From NCBI GenBank assembly GCA_910585415.1, contig CAJUDT010000069.1, forward strand, positions 1 through 12,488: a stretch of 12,488 bases of DNA, written 5' to 3'. Of the stretch, positions 1 to 6,693 are shown one piece after another. Below the pieces are notes generated by a model. The model had not been told where the DNA came from and ran no database searches. It saw nothing but the letters and a program-made list of their open reading frames with translations. Made by a program: the position numbers and the translations under genes. Within the stretch, counting starts at the first letter, position 1. The number at the start of each line of letters is the position of its first letter. The DNA comes from an uncultured Flavonifractor sp. (lineage in GTDB: Bacteria > Bacillota > Clostridia > Oscillospirales > Oscillospiraceae).

Positions 1-31
1 CTTTCGGACTACCATCTTCTACTTGATGGTT

Positions 32-138
32 TTGGGGTTGAGTCGGTGCGGAGAGAAACCTGTTGGCTTTTGCTTTTTGCAAATAGTTCCGTTGTCTCGC
101 AAATCTGAAAGCAAACATCTCAGCCGACTCAACCCCAA
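32..138. repeat. 15-bp perfect inverted repeat with 77-bp interior
   Basis: TTGGGGTTGAGTCGG at 32-46 is the exact reverse complement of 124-138. The interior contains a second nested pair, TTTGCTTT and AAAGCAAA, so the whole could fold as a long two-part stem in RNA from either strand. No T-run follows, so it does not look like an intrinsic terminator. Confidence 0.75.
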
Positions 139-239
139 GACTATCTTGCAATAGCTTGCACCATCGTAGGGCGGCATTTCTACAGGCTGAAGACAGCGCA
201 ACTATTATCAGTCTTTGCCGACCGTATCCTTGCCCGAGG

Positions 240-256
240 GGCCGCACTGTGCGGCC
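240..256. repeat. GC-rich palindrome GGCCGCAC-T-GTGCGGCC
   Basis: Eight-base arms flank a single central T. In RNA this would be a 7-bp stem with a CUG loop. No T-run follows on either strand. Confidence 0.7.
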
Positions 257-395
257 GAACCATAGAGGGCGGAGGCTAAAACGTGCGAGCTTCTACCAAA
301 GGTCTTGCTATCCAACGAATCTCTGAGGCCGCCCCCCACCCCCGTTCCTTGAGGGAAGTGTCCAGAGAAACCGTAGGTTTCTTTGGTGATTCTTT

Positions 396-425
396 GGTTA
401 CTTTCTAATCATTTAGAAAGTAACC
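396..425. repeat. 13-bp perfect hairpin, 4-nt loop
   Basis: GGTTACTTTCTAA (396-408) and TTAGAAAGTAACC (413-425) are exact reverse complements around TCAT. It lies at the edge of the putative repeat element and overlaps the end of the two 11-bp direct repeats (379-400). It lacks a T-run on both strands, so a terminator role for rplI is doubtful. Confidence 0.8.
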
Positions 426-544
426 CGCCGGAGGCTGGACCAGAAAACAAAACACAAAGAGAATCGAGGAAGAAGCTCCACCCCCGCAATAGTCAGAACC
501 AGCCAGCCCCAAGCAGGGACCACCGAAAAAACGCAAAAGCTCTA

Positions 545-991
545 TCAAGCCTCAGCCACAACCACCTTTAAGGTCCCGCTGACCTCATACCCCAGCTTAA
601 CCTTCAAATCATACCCGCCGAAGGCCTTAATGGGTTCCTCCTGCACAATCTTACTTTTATTGACCGAAATCCCGTGCTGTGCATTCAGAGCGTCAGCAAT
701 CTCCTTTGAGGTGACTGCACCAAAGAGCCGTCCATTACTCCCGCCTTTGGCGACAATTTTAACGGAAATATCCTTCAATTTCGCGGCAATGGCCTCCGCC
801 TCCGCCTTCTCGGCGGCCTCTTGTGCCTTTTTGGCCTTTTCCTGCATTTTCATGGTGTTGACATTCTCCGCTGTGGCCAGCACCGCCAGCTTCCGGGGAA
901 GCAAAAAATTGCGGGCATATCCGTCGCTGGCCTCAATCATCTGACCCTTTTTGCCCTGGCCCCTTACGTCCTGCTGTAAAATTACTTTCAT
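545..991 (-). CDS. rplI: 50S ribosomal protein bL9
   Basis: Structural protein of the large ribosomal subunit that binds 23S rRNA near the L1 stalk base. At 148 aa it has the normal family length. The N-terminal domain begins MKVILQQDVRGQGKKG and continues with GYARNFLLPRKLA, which is the family signature around residues 13-37. A long charged and Ala-rich helix (about 41-74) links to the C-terminal domain with the GRLFGAVTSKEIADAL stretch. The start is set by AAAGGA at 1001-1006, nine bases before the ATG. It lies 17 bp downstream of gdpP and is almost certainly in the same operon; gdpP-rplI is a standing pair in Firmicutes, often followed by dnaB. Here dnaB does not follow within the window, which instead shows repeat-like sequence. 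No hairpin-plus-T terminator is obvious after the stop, although a T-run (minus strand, around 520-530) exists without a clear stem. Confidence 0.97.
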   Translation of the reverse strand: MKVILQQDVRGQGKKGQMIEASDGYARNFLLPRKLAVLATAENVNTMKMQEKAKKAQEAAEKAEAEAIAAKLKDISVKIVAKGGSNGRLFGAVTSKEIADALNAQHGISVNKSKIVQEEPIKAFGGYDLKVKLGYEVSGTLKVVVAEA

Positions 992-1008
992 ATGAAATCG
1001 TCCTTTCG

Positions 1009-3000
1009 TTATTCTTCTTCAAAATATTGGTCAATGGCCTGCAACAGCTGCCGTGTCACCTGTTCGATGTCCCGGCTGGGGACCTGCGCCCCCGCCGTCG
1101 CGCCGTTGCCGCCGCCGCCCAGCTTTTCCAGAATCACCTGTACATTGGTATCCCCCATGCTCCGGGCCGAAATAATCACCCGGTCCCCATCCGGGAAGAG
1201 CACAAAGGAGGTATCAATCCCCGAAATATTCAGCAGCTCATCCGCCGCCTGAGCAGCCGTGACCCGCCCCACCGTATGGTCCACCCGCGCCACAGCGATA
1301 TCTTGCCGGTACATCCGGGCGGTTTGAATGATATCGTACCGGGCAATGGTCCCCTCCAAATCATTTTGGAAGAGCTTGCGCACATCGCCCGTATCCGCCC
1401 CGGAGCGCCGCAGAAACGCCGCCGCTTCAAAGGTCCGGCTCCCCGTGCGCATGGTAAAATGCTTGGTGTCCAGCACAATGCCCGCAAGAAGGGCCTCCGC
1501 CTCGGTTTTCAGCAGGTCGGCGGGCTCCAGCAGGTATTGCAGCAGCTCCGTCACCAGCTCACTGGCGGAAGAGGCGTAGGGCTCATGGAAATTCAAGGTA
1601 GCGTTGGCAATATACGAGGAAGCCCGGCGGTGGTGGTCGATTACCGCCACCTTATGGCACGCCTCCAGCAAATCCAGACTGACCACCTGTTCTGGCCGGT
1701 TGGTATCCACCACCACCAGCAAGGCGTTGGCGTCCGCCACCAAAATGGCATCCTGAATCGACAAAAACGTGTGCTCATACTCCGGCAGACGCCCCAGACG
1801 CTCGGCCATATCGCTGCCGGGGTTGGCGCCGGGCTCCTGAATAATATGCACTGGCGTGCCTTTTTTTCGGGCAATGGCACAGATACCTGCCGCCGCGCCT
1901 ACGCAGTCCATGTCGGGATAGCGGTGCCCCATGACCAGCACCTGAGAGGCCGAGGCCGCCAGCTCCCCCAGGGCGTTGGCCATGACCCGGCTCTTGACCT
2001 TGGTACGCTTTTCCAGCTCCTTGGTACGTCCGCCGTAGAACTCAAAGTTGATCTTGTTTTTAATAACCGCCTGGTCGCCGCCCCGGGACAGGGCCATCTC
2101 CACCGACAGAGAGGCGTACTGAAACAGCTCATCCAAAGTCTCCGCGTCCCGGCCAATGCCGATGGACAGAGAGGCCGGAATGCCGTTGGGACTCAGGACT
2201 CCATGGACCGCGTCCAGCACGGAGAACTTCCCCTCCTGGAACTGGGCTAGATAGCCGTCCTCGAAGATAAAGAGGTAACGGTCCCGGTCGTACCGGCAGA
2301 ACAGGCCCCGGGCGGGGGCTACCCACTGGTCCAGCCGCTGGTCAATCTCGCTGCGCATAGCGGAGCGGGCGTTGTCTGAGACGTTCTTCATCAGCTCCTC
2401 GTAGTTGTCCAGCATGAGGATAGCCACCACCGGCCGGGTGGCCCGGAAGGTATCCCGCAGGTTGGCCAGCTCCGTGACATCCACCCAATAGGTGGTAGCC
2501 AGATAGCCCCGCCCGCCGGAATCGTCGCTGCGGACCAGATGGCCAAAGACCATGAAGCGCTGATTGCCCACCGGCACCTCCGTAGGGCACTGGGTTTTGC
2601 CCTCCATCAGCCAGCGGGAGGAAAATTCCGGTACGGCGGCGGAGATTTTCGTGTCAAACAGATGGTCCCGCTCCCCGGTAATCTGTAAAAACCGGTCGTT
2701 GGACCAAATGACCTCGTCGTTCTCCGGCCGGAAGATGACCATAGGCAGCGGGGCGTTGACCATGGTATCCTTGGTGGCCGTATCCATGTTGCAGGTGACA
2801 TTTTCGATGTATTGGATAATCTCCCGCTGGCGCAGGGCAGTACTGCGCCGGAAATAGAGATACAGCAGCACCACCACCGCCAGCTCCCCCGCCGCCAGGG
2901 GGAGGCTGAACAGCGCGGACAGAGCCGCAAAGGCCACCAGACACAAAAAATACAGCCGAAGGCTGGGTTCCAGCAGGCGGGACAGCTTATTTTTGCGCAT
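1009..3000 (-). CDS. gdpP: Cyclic-di-AMP phosphodiesterase GdpP (DHH-DHHA1 family)
   Basis: Membrane-bound enzyme that hydrolyses c-di-AMP to pApA, controlling wall and potassium homeostasis in Firmicutes. At 663 aa it has the family length and order. Two hydrophobic segments at about 14-50 are followed by a PAS-like region (about 60-175), a degenerate GGDEF domain (about 185-315, with SRGGDQ where an active cyclase has GGDEF) and the DHH domain. Metal-binding motifs are GHRYPDMD (358-365), VVDTN (430-434), the name motif DHHRR (455-459) and LDTK (510-513). The DHHA1 domain ends with GGGGNGATAGAQ (628-639). The usual text at that point is GGGGH, so Asn632 replaces a His; this may simply be a clostridial variant. 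AGGAGG (3007-3012) lies six bases before the ATG and fixes the start. It is transcribed from the promoter at 3042-3070 and followed by rplI. Confidence 0.95.
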   Translation of the reverse strand: MRKNKLSRLLEPSLRLYFLCLVAFAALSALFSLPLAAGELAVVVLLYLYFRRSTALRQREIIQYIENVTCNMDTATKDTMVNAPLPMVIFRPENDEVIWSNDRFLQITGERDHLFDTKISAAVPEFSSRWLMEGKTQCPTEVPVGNQRFMVFGHLVRSDDSGGRGYLATTYWVDVTELANLRDTFRATRPVVAILMLDNYEELMKNVSDNARSAMRSEIDQRLDQWVAPARGLFCRYDRDRYLFIFEDGYLAQFQEGKFSVLDAVHGVLSPNGIPASLSIGIGRDAETLDELFQYASLSVEMALSRGGDQAVIKNKINFEFYGGRTKELEKRTKVKSRVMANALGELAASASQVLVMGHRYPDMDCVGAAAGICAIARKKGTPVHIIQEPGANPGSDMAERLGRLPEYEHTFLSIQDAILVADANALLVVVDTNRPEQVVSLDLLEACHKVAVIDHHRRASSYIANATLNFHEPYASSASELVTELLQYLLEPADLLKTEAEALLAGIVLDTKHFTMRTGSRTFEAAAFLRRSGADTGDVRKLFQNDLEGTIARYDIIQTARMYRQDIAVARVDHTVGRVTAAQAADELLNISGIDTSFVLFPDGDRVIISARSMGDTNVQVILEKLGGGGNGATAGAQVPSRDIEQVTRQLLQAIDQYFEEE

Positions 3001-3041
3001 AGGACACCTCCTGAAAGACGTAAAAATCGCTGTGATATTTT

Positions 3042-3070
3042 ATTATATCAAATTACCCCTGCAAAAACAA
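3042..3070 (-). promoter_or_regulatory. Sigma-A-type promoter of gdpP-rplI
   Basis: On the minus strand TTGTTT (3065-3070), a 17-bp spacer and a perfect TATAAT (3042-3047) precede gdpP. Transcription would start near 3035, giving a leader of about 35 nt that contains the AGGAGG ribosome binding site. Confidence 0.75.
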
Positions 3071-3290
3071 GTTCTCCTTTGAAATTGTTCCCTCCAGGAA
3101 AATGCGGCGGAACCCGCCTGCTCCACAGAAAGGGCAAGAACGGCCTCATATTGCCGCTTAATCCCGGCCAAGGGGCTTTTCAAAAGGTTTGGGACACTGT
3201 CCCAACAAGCAAAAACAGATTTTCGGCGGACACACCGGAAGTCTGTTTAATGTACTGCTTGTCAAGTAGGTGAAGCCCCTGCAATGGAGG
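3071..3290. other. Divergent intergenic region with a 17-nt palindrome, no gene seen
   Basis: This stretch separates the gdpP promoter from the plus-strand DUF4303 gene. It holds TTGGGACA-C-TGTCCCAA (3189-3205), with 8-bp arms around one C, and a small stem GGCGG/CCGCC (3106-3118). Short open frames here lack start signals. The palindrome could be an operator for the divergent genes or part of another dispersed repeat; nothing in the sequence decides between them. Confidence 0.5.
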
Positions 3291-3319
3291 TTGAACGGTG
3301 GTTGATTCTGTGCTATACT
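3291..3319 (+). promoter_or_regulatory. Extended -10 promoter of the DUF4303 gene
   Basis: TTGAAC (3291-3296), a 17-bp spacer and TATACT (3314-3319) are preceded by TGC at 3311-3313, giving an extended -10. The start would be near 3326, about 38 nt before the ATG at 3364. Confidence 0.75.
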
Positions 3320-3363
3320 TTTCTCGTATCAATCCGGCAAAAAGAAAGGTTGGATAATTAAAG

Positions 3364-3978
3364 ATGGAACAATTCTTTGCAGACCTACAGCCCGCTATTG
3401 AGAAAGCGGTACGGCACGCAATGGAGAAGATTCGTCGGGAAATTGGGAAGGAGCACATTTACAGTGCGGCCTTGGTTACCGACAGCGACTGCATTACCCT
3501 TTTTTTGGCAGTGAATACCGAAGAGGCGCTGGCGAGGCGGGATGAAAAGGACCGGACGCCGGAGCGTCTGGCAAAATTTCGGGAGTACTGGCCTGAGGAA
3601 CTGGTGGACCAGGTGGCGGATGGATCGTTCAGCCTGAACCGCTATCTCCCTGATGAGTGGGGCTACTCCGATGGGACTGACAGTGAACTCAATCAGATCA
3701 GCCAGCAGCTCTACGACCAGGAAGCGACCCTCTCCAATATGGACGATGACGCCTATGACGAAATCCAAGAACAGTTCCAGGAACAGTTTCTGGAGACAGT
3801 GGCATTGGCTTTTGAGACGCTGCGGGCAGAGGGTATCTTTGCCCCAGAGACCCTCTGCTTCATCTCAATGTCCGATGACGACCGAACACCGGACATTGAG
3901 GATGGTTCCGTCCAGCGGCTCAACACCCCGGAACAATATGAGCAGTTCCAGACATGGGTAAGATTTTTCAACGGATAA
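3364..3978 (+). CDS. DUF4303 family protein, possible orphan immunity protein
   Basis: This is a soluble, very acidic protein of 204 aa with no signal peptide or membrane segment. Features resembling DUF4303 are HIYSAALVTDSDCITLFLAVNTEE (about 31-54, split here between strand and NTEE motif), RYLPDEWGYS (about 93-102), a helical Glu/Gln-rich middle (about 115-150) and a C-terminal FISMSDDD ... LNTPEQYEQF. DUF4303 proteins have no established biochemical role; some lie beside polymorphic toxins and have been proposed as immunity proteins. No toxin gene lies next to it here. It is the only plus-strand protein gene, has its own promoter, and is visibly less GC-rich than its neighbours, which suggests independent acquisition. 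The ribosome site GAAAGG (3344-3349) is weak and distant (14 nt). It ends 50 bp before the hairpin at 4028-4060. Family assignment is from motif memory. Confidence 0.65.
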   Translation: MEQFFADLQPAIEKAVRHAMEKIRREIGKEHIYSAALVTDSDCITLFLAVNTEEALARRDEKDRTPERLAKFREYWPEELVDQVADGSFSLNRYLPDEWGYSDGTDSELNQISQQLYDQEATLSNMDDDAYDEIQEQFQEQFLETVALAFETLRAEGIFAPETLCFISMSDDDRTPDIEDGSVQRLNTPEQYEQFQTWVRFFNG

Positions 3979-4027
3979 GCTCATAACGAAAGAACAGGAA
4001 CACTTCTGAGAATAATTTTCAGCTTGT

Positions 4028-4060
4028 AAGGGGATTTCATCTTTTGGGTGAAATCCCCTT
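4028..4060 (+). terminator. Probable terminator of the DUF4303 gene
   Basis: AAGGGGATTTCA (4028-4039) pairs perfectly with TGAAATCCCCTT (4049-4060) over a 9-nt loop, 50 bp after the stop. The T-tract is short (CCCCTTTG), so termination may be imperfect. Confidence 0.65.
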
Positions 4061-4074
4061 TGAAAAATTCCGCC

Positions 4075-4100
4075 ATAAAAAGACTTATGAATCTTTTTAT
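4075..4100. repeat. AT-rich 9-bp hairpin between convergent genes
   Basis: ATAAAAAGA (4075-4083) pairs with TCTTTTTAT (4092-4100) over an 8-nt loop. It sits midway between the two convergent genes. A small TGCC-GCAA-GGCA stem with a GNRA loop follows at 4121-4132. Either could contribute to bidirectional termination. Confidence 0.5.
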
Positions 4101-4137
4101 CAAGAAATAGTATGAGGAAGTGCCGCAAGGCAGAAAT

Positions 4138-4175
4138 CTCCCCCTGACCCGGCGGGAAATCGGGGTCAGGGGGAG
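4138..4175 (-). terminator. Probable terminator of the SLH nucleotidase gene
   Basis: CTCCCCCTGACCC (4138-4150) and GGGTCAGGGGGAG (4163-4175) form a perfect 13-bp stem with a 12-nt loop, starting seven bases after the minus-strand stop codon. The run after the stem on the minus strand is ATTTCTG, a weak T-tract. The AT-rich hairpin further downstream may help. Confidence 0.7.
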
Positions 4176-4182
4176 GTTCGGT

Positions 4183-6306
4183 TCAGTTTGCCTCCAGCAG
4201 GCGGCCCAGGGCGGCTAGGAAGTCCGCCGCCTCCTGCCGGGTAAAGGTGTCCTGGGGGAGGAAGAGCTTTCCGTTGAAGGCTACTGCGGGCATTACGCCC
4301 GTCTCGTAGCAGAAAGCCACCGCCGGGCGGGCCCACTGGGAAACCCGCACGTAGTCCAGCAGCTGGGCCGCAGCTCCGGTGTCGGTCAGGGTCAGGCCGC
4401 GAATCTGGGCAAAGCGGGCCAGAATCACAGCCGCCTGCTCCCGCGTGACCACCTGAGCGGGGAGAAAATTCCCCTGGCCGTCGCCGCTGACGATACCGCT
4501 TTCCGCAGCCCAGACGGCGGCTGGGTCCCCGCTCAAGTCCACAAAGGCCGTATCCACAGCCGGCTCCGGCCGGCCGGCCAGCTCATAGAGCATGGTGACG
4601 AACTCCAGGCGGTTGATGGGGCCCCGGCTGCTGCCCACGTAGAGGCTCCAGGTGCTCTCCCGCAGGGGGGCCAGCAGAGCCAGATTCTCCGCGTAGGAGG
4701 CCAGTACGGCGGGGATGGACCCGCCCCGCGCGGCAAAACGGACATCCGAGGCGGCGGTCCACAGGACCTGGGCCTCAGGGAAATTCGGGTCCGTCAGGCG
4801 GCTTGCGGGCACGGCCACCCGGAACCGCTGTTCGTTGGAGACGGGCTCCCCCTTCCAGGTGAGCTTTTGCACCCGGTAGCCGGGGAAATCGCCTGCGTAG
4901 AGCTCATAATCCATGCCGTAGAGGGCGTCGGCGTTCTCCCCGCCGGTGAAGTGGCCGCTCTCGTCCACACCGTACTGACCGGCGCAGTAGTCCAGCCAGC
5001 TCATCAGCTGGGCCCCGGTGAGCTCCACCAGACAGAGGGAATCACTGAGCTGGGGGTAGAGCGCATAACAGGCTTGCAGGCTCAGAGGGGCGGTGCGGGC
5101 GTCCCTGGGAAGCAGGGTATCCAGCGAGGACAGGCCCAGCTTCGCCGGGGACAGAAGGGCCGCGTCGGCCTCCGCCGCCCAGCACATGGAGCGGGCCACC
5201 AGGTCAAAGACCTCGGTCTGAACGTAGGGCGCGCCCTCGGCAGGGGACCATTCCCCGGCCAGGGTGCCGGTTTTCTGGGCGGCAATGCGGGCGAGGCTGT
5301 CGTAAGCTCCCGAGACTGCCGCGGAAAGGGCCGCGTCGTTGGGGTAGTCGTACAAATCCAGCAGGCCGGTTTCGGTGACGCTCAGGGCGCCATCCTCACC
5401 GACGCTCACCAGGGCGCGGGTCAGCGCGGTACCGCCGCTGCTGATACAGGGGACCTCCACACCGTCGGCGTTGGGGACGGCCCAGGCGTTGGGGGCGCCG
5501 GTGTGGGTGAGCACCAGGTCAATGCCCCGTGTCTGAGACACAAAGGCGGATATGTCCTCCGCGTCGCACACCACCACGGTCAGGTCGCGGGGACCGGCCT
5601 CATCCAGGGCCTTGGAGAGGTGCTCCGTCCACTCCTGGACGTAGGGATTGGAGCTGCTGTCCTCTTCGTGGCGGAAAGCGTACCCGTCCTGCCGCAGGGC
5701 GGGGAGCTTCTGGGCCGCGTCCAGTGCGCCGAGGCCCGCAAGGCCAACGCTCCAGCTCTGTCCGGCCAGCTCCACCGTCACGATACGGCAGGGCTCCAAA
5801 ACCGGCTCCTGCGTCTCCGCGTCCAGGAAGTTGCCGGAGAGAAGAGCTGTCGGGGGGCTCCCCGTTTCGTCCTCCGCCGTCAGCTGGGCAAAGAACCGCT
5901 CCCGGTAGGCCGTTGGGGCCAGAAATTCACCCAGGCCGGGGACAAAGGCATCATAGCCGATGGTGCGGAACACCAGGGCCGCAGGGTCCCGGTCCGCATC
6001 CAAGTCCCACCCACTGAGCATACCGCCAAAAAGGGCGTCCCCGCTGTCCAGCAGCAGGGTTGCGGCCATTTGCTGGCGCTGTTCGGCCATAGCGGAGGAA
6101 ACCTTGAGGTAATTGCTCTCGGTGGTGCGGCCGCTCACCGGGTCCTGCTCATAGAACTGACCGCCCAGGCCGCCGGTGCTGTAGATGGCCAGTACCTCCC
6201 GCACTTGGGCGGGGGCCTCCAGCTCCGCCGCAGCCGCGCCCGTGAGCATCAGGCCCAGACAGAGCGCCCCGGTCAGAGCCGCCCGAATGAATCCTCTCAG
6301 CTTCAT
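4183..6306 (-). CDS. Secreted SLH-domain protein with a degenerate 5'-nucleotidase fold
   Basis: The chosen ATG at 6306 gives 707 aa with a clean signal peptide (MKLRGFIRAALTG, hydrophobic core, AAAA/E near 24-29); GAGG lies about 8 nt upstream. A GTG five codons earlier (6319-6321) is the alternative. The N-terminal half (about 36-340) follows the UshA-type metallophosphatase plan but loses its metal ligands. Where the family has TND-HG there is YSTGGLGG (about 42-49), where it has GNHEF there is GLGEF (124-128), and where it has GH-H there is THTG (267-270). Only DSGD (87-90) survives. A 5'-nucleotidase C-terminal domain (about 347-540) follows, then two to three SLH motifs (about 563-700, with FVDLSGD, GDGQGNFLP and the TREQAA/TRQEAA repeats). 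The SLH motifs imply non-covalent attachment to wall polymer. It is likely monocistronic, with its own promoter and terminator. It may be a binding protein rather than an enzyme; which ligand is unknown. Confidence 0.85.
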   Translation of the reverse strand: MKLRGFIRAALTGALCLGLMLTGAAAAELEAPAQVREVLAIYSTGGLGGQFYEQDPVSGRTTESNYLKVSSAMAEQRQQMAATLLLDSGDALFGGMLSGWDLDADRDPAALVFRTIGYDAFVPGLGEFLAPTAYRERFFAQLTAEDETGSPPTALLSGNFLDAETQEPVLEPCRIVTVELAGQSWSVGLAGLGALDAAQKLPALRQDGYAFRHEEDSSSNPYVQEWTEHLSKALDEAGPRDLTVVVCDAEDISAFVSQTRGIDLVLTHTGAPNAWAVPNADGVEVPCISSGGTALTRALVSVGEDGALSVTETGLLDLYDYPNDAALSAAVSGAYDSLARIAAQKTGTLAGEWSPAEGAPYVQTEVFDLVARSMCWAAEADAALLSPAKLGLSSLDTLLPRDARTAPLSLQACYALYPQLSDSLCLVELTGAQLMSWLDYCAGQYGVDESGHFTGGENADALYGMDYELYAGDFPGYRVQKLTWKGEPVSNEQRFRVAVPASRLTDPNFPEAQVLWTAASDVRFAARGGSIPAVLASYAENLALLAPLRESTWSLYVGSSRGPINRLEFVTMLYELAGRPEPAVDTAFVDLSGDPAAVWAAESGIVSGDGQGNFLPAQVVTREQAAVILARFAQIRGLTLTDTGAAAQLLDYVRVSQWARPAVAFCYETGVMPAVAFNGKLFLPQDTFTRQEAADFLAALGRLLEAN

Positions 6307-6382
6307 ATGATATCGCCTCACTTACCACCGCCCCAGGGGACGGGTATTGTTGATCGGCAGCGGCTATCCGCTGATGAGGCCC

Positions 6383-6411
6383 ATTATACGGCTTTACCGG
6401 CCGTTATGCAA
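6383..6411 (-). promoter_or_regulatory. Promoter of the SLH nucleotidase-like gene
   Basis: On the minus strand TTGCAT (6406-6411), a 17-bp spacer and a perfect TATAAT (6383-6388). The start would fall near 6376, just before a small CAGCGG/CCGCTG stem (6358-6373) that would lie close to the 5' end of the roughly 70-nt leader. Confidence 0.75.
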
Positions 6412-6518
6412 TGGAAAAGGCTCCAATGTTGTAAAAAAGAAACATTTCGGCGGGGGGACGTCCCGGACAGACGGTCGAAAACCGCTTCGGCCAAAGGATT
6501 CGGAGGGAAAGATAGTGT

Positions 6519-6672
6519 GAAAGAAAACCGTCAGGGTTTTCTTTCGCGTCGGAATCACAAAATTTCGGAACTTGTGTAACAAGTGTAGAAATTTTCCTCA
6601 GCTTGGCGGGAAAGTCCGCAGGACTTTTTCGACAAGCTGACCGGGCCGTCCCCTTTTGGGAGGACGGCCCGG
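6519..6672. repeat. Cluster of four back-to-back hairpins downstream of galT
   Basis: Four stems nearly fill 154 bp. First, 6519-6529 with 6535-6545 (11 bp perfect, 5-nt loop). Second, 6559-6566 with 6588-6595, enclosing 6570-6575 with 6579-6584 (8 + 6 bp). Third, 6598-6617 with 6621-6640 (one mismatch and two wobble pairs, GCA loop). Fourth, 6641-6651 with 6662-6672 (11 bp GC-rich, extendable through a CC/GG pair). On the minus strand they follow the galT stop in the order fourth to first. None has a proper T-run, so simple tandem termination is not certain. A structured 3' UTR, a processing or stabilising element, or a small RNA are alternatives. Confidence 0.7.
6641..6672 (-). terminator. 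GC-rich hairpin after galT, possible terminator
   Basis: CCGGGCCGTCC (6641-6651) pairs with GGACGGCCCGG (6662-6672). It begins 21 bases beyond the galT stop codon. The following minus-strand sequence TCAGCTTGTCG has no T-run, so it may rather protect the 3' end or act together with the next hairpin. Confidence 0.5.
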
Positions 6673-6693
6673 AAGATGGTGGTTTTTGGCGTA

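Larger units (their letters stand above)
1..430. repeat. Probable dispersed repeat element, non-coding, rich in inverted repeats
   Basis: No convincing gene lies here. Three inverted repeats are visible: 32-46 with 124-138 (15 bp perfect, 77 bp apart), 240-256 (8-bp arms around one base) and 396-425 (13-bp arms, 4-nt loop). Two 11-bp direct repeats, 379-389 and 390-400, differ at one base. On the minus strand a 41-codon frame runs from about 401 to 279 and begins VTKESPKKPT, ending at TAG (276-278). It has no start codon, because a stop lies two codons upstream and no ATG, GTG or TTG follows before the conserved-looking part. From memory, near-identical short peptides recur as hypothetical proteins in gut Oscillospiraceae, which would make this a multicopy element. 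That is recollection, not a search. A second minus-strand frame (about 19-177) lacks a Shine-Dalgarno sequence. Confidence 0.5.

Noticed and set aside
19..201. 60-aa minus-strand frame
   Set aside because: The frame opens with TTG, the internal ATG at 177 has no Shine-Dalgarno sequence, and both arms of the 15-bp inverted repeat lie inside it. Better treated as part of the repeat element.
1..430. CRISPR array or insertion sequence
   Set aside because: The repeats are not regularly spaced direct repeats, and no transposase frame or complete terminal repeats with target duplication are visible in the window.
383..571. 62-aa plus-strand frame near the left end
   Set aside because: It overlaps the 13-bp hairpin and the rplI 3' end, has no ribosome binding site and has a low-complexity sequence.
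1027..2250. 407-aa open frame on the plus strand
   Set aside because: Antisense to gdpP; the His/Arg/Gln-rich translation has no family features.
3252..3277. Minus-strand TTGACA in the gdpP upstream region
   Set aside because: No -10 hexamer lies at a workable distance, and the real gdpP promoter is at 3042-3070.
4867..6579. 570-aa open frame on the plus strand
   Set aside because: Antisense to the SLH nucleotidase-like gene and its promoter, with no recognisable domain and shadow-type composition.
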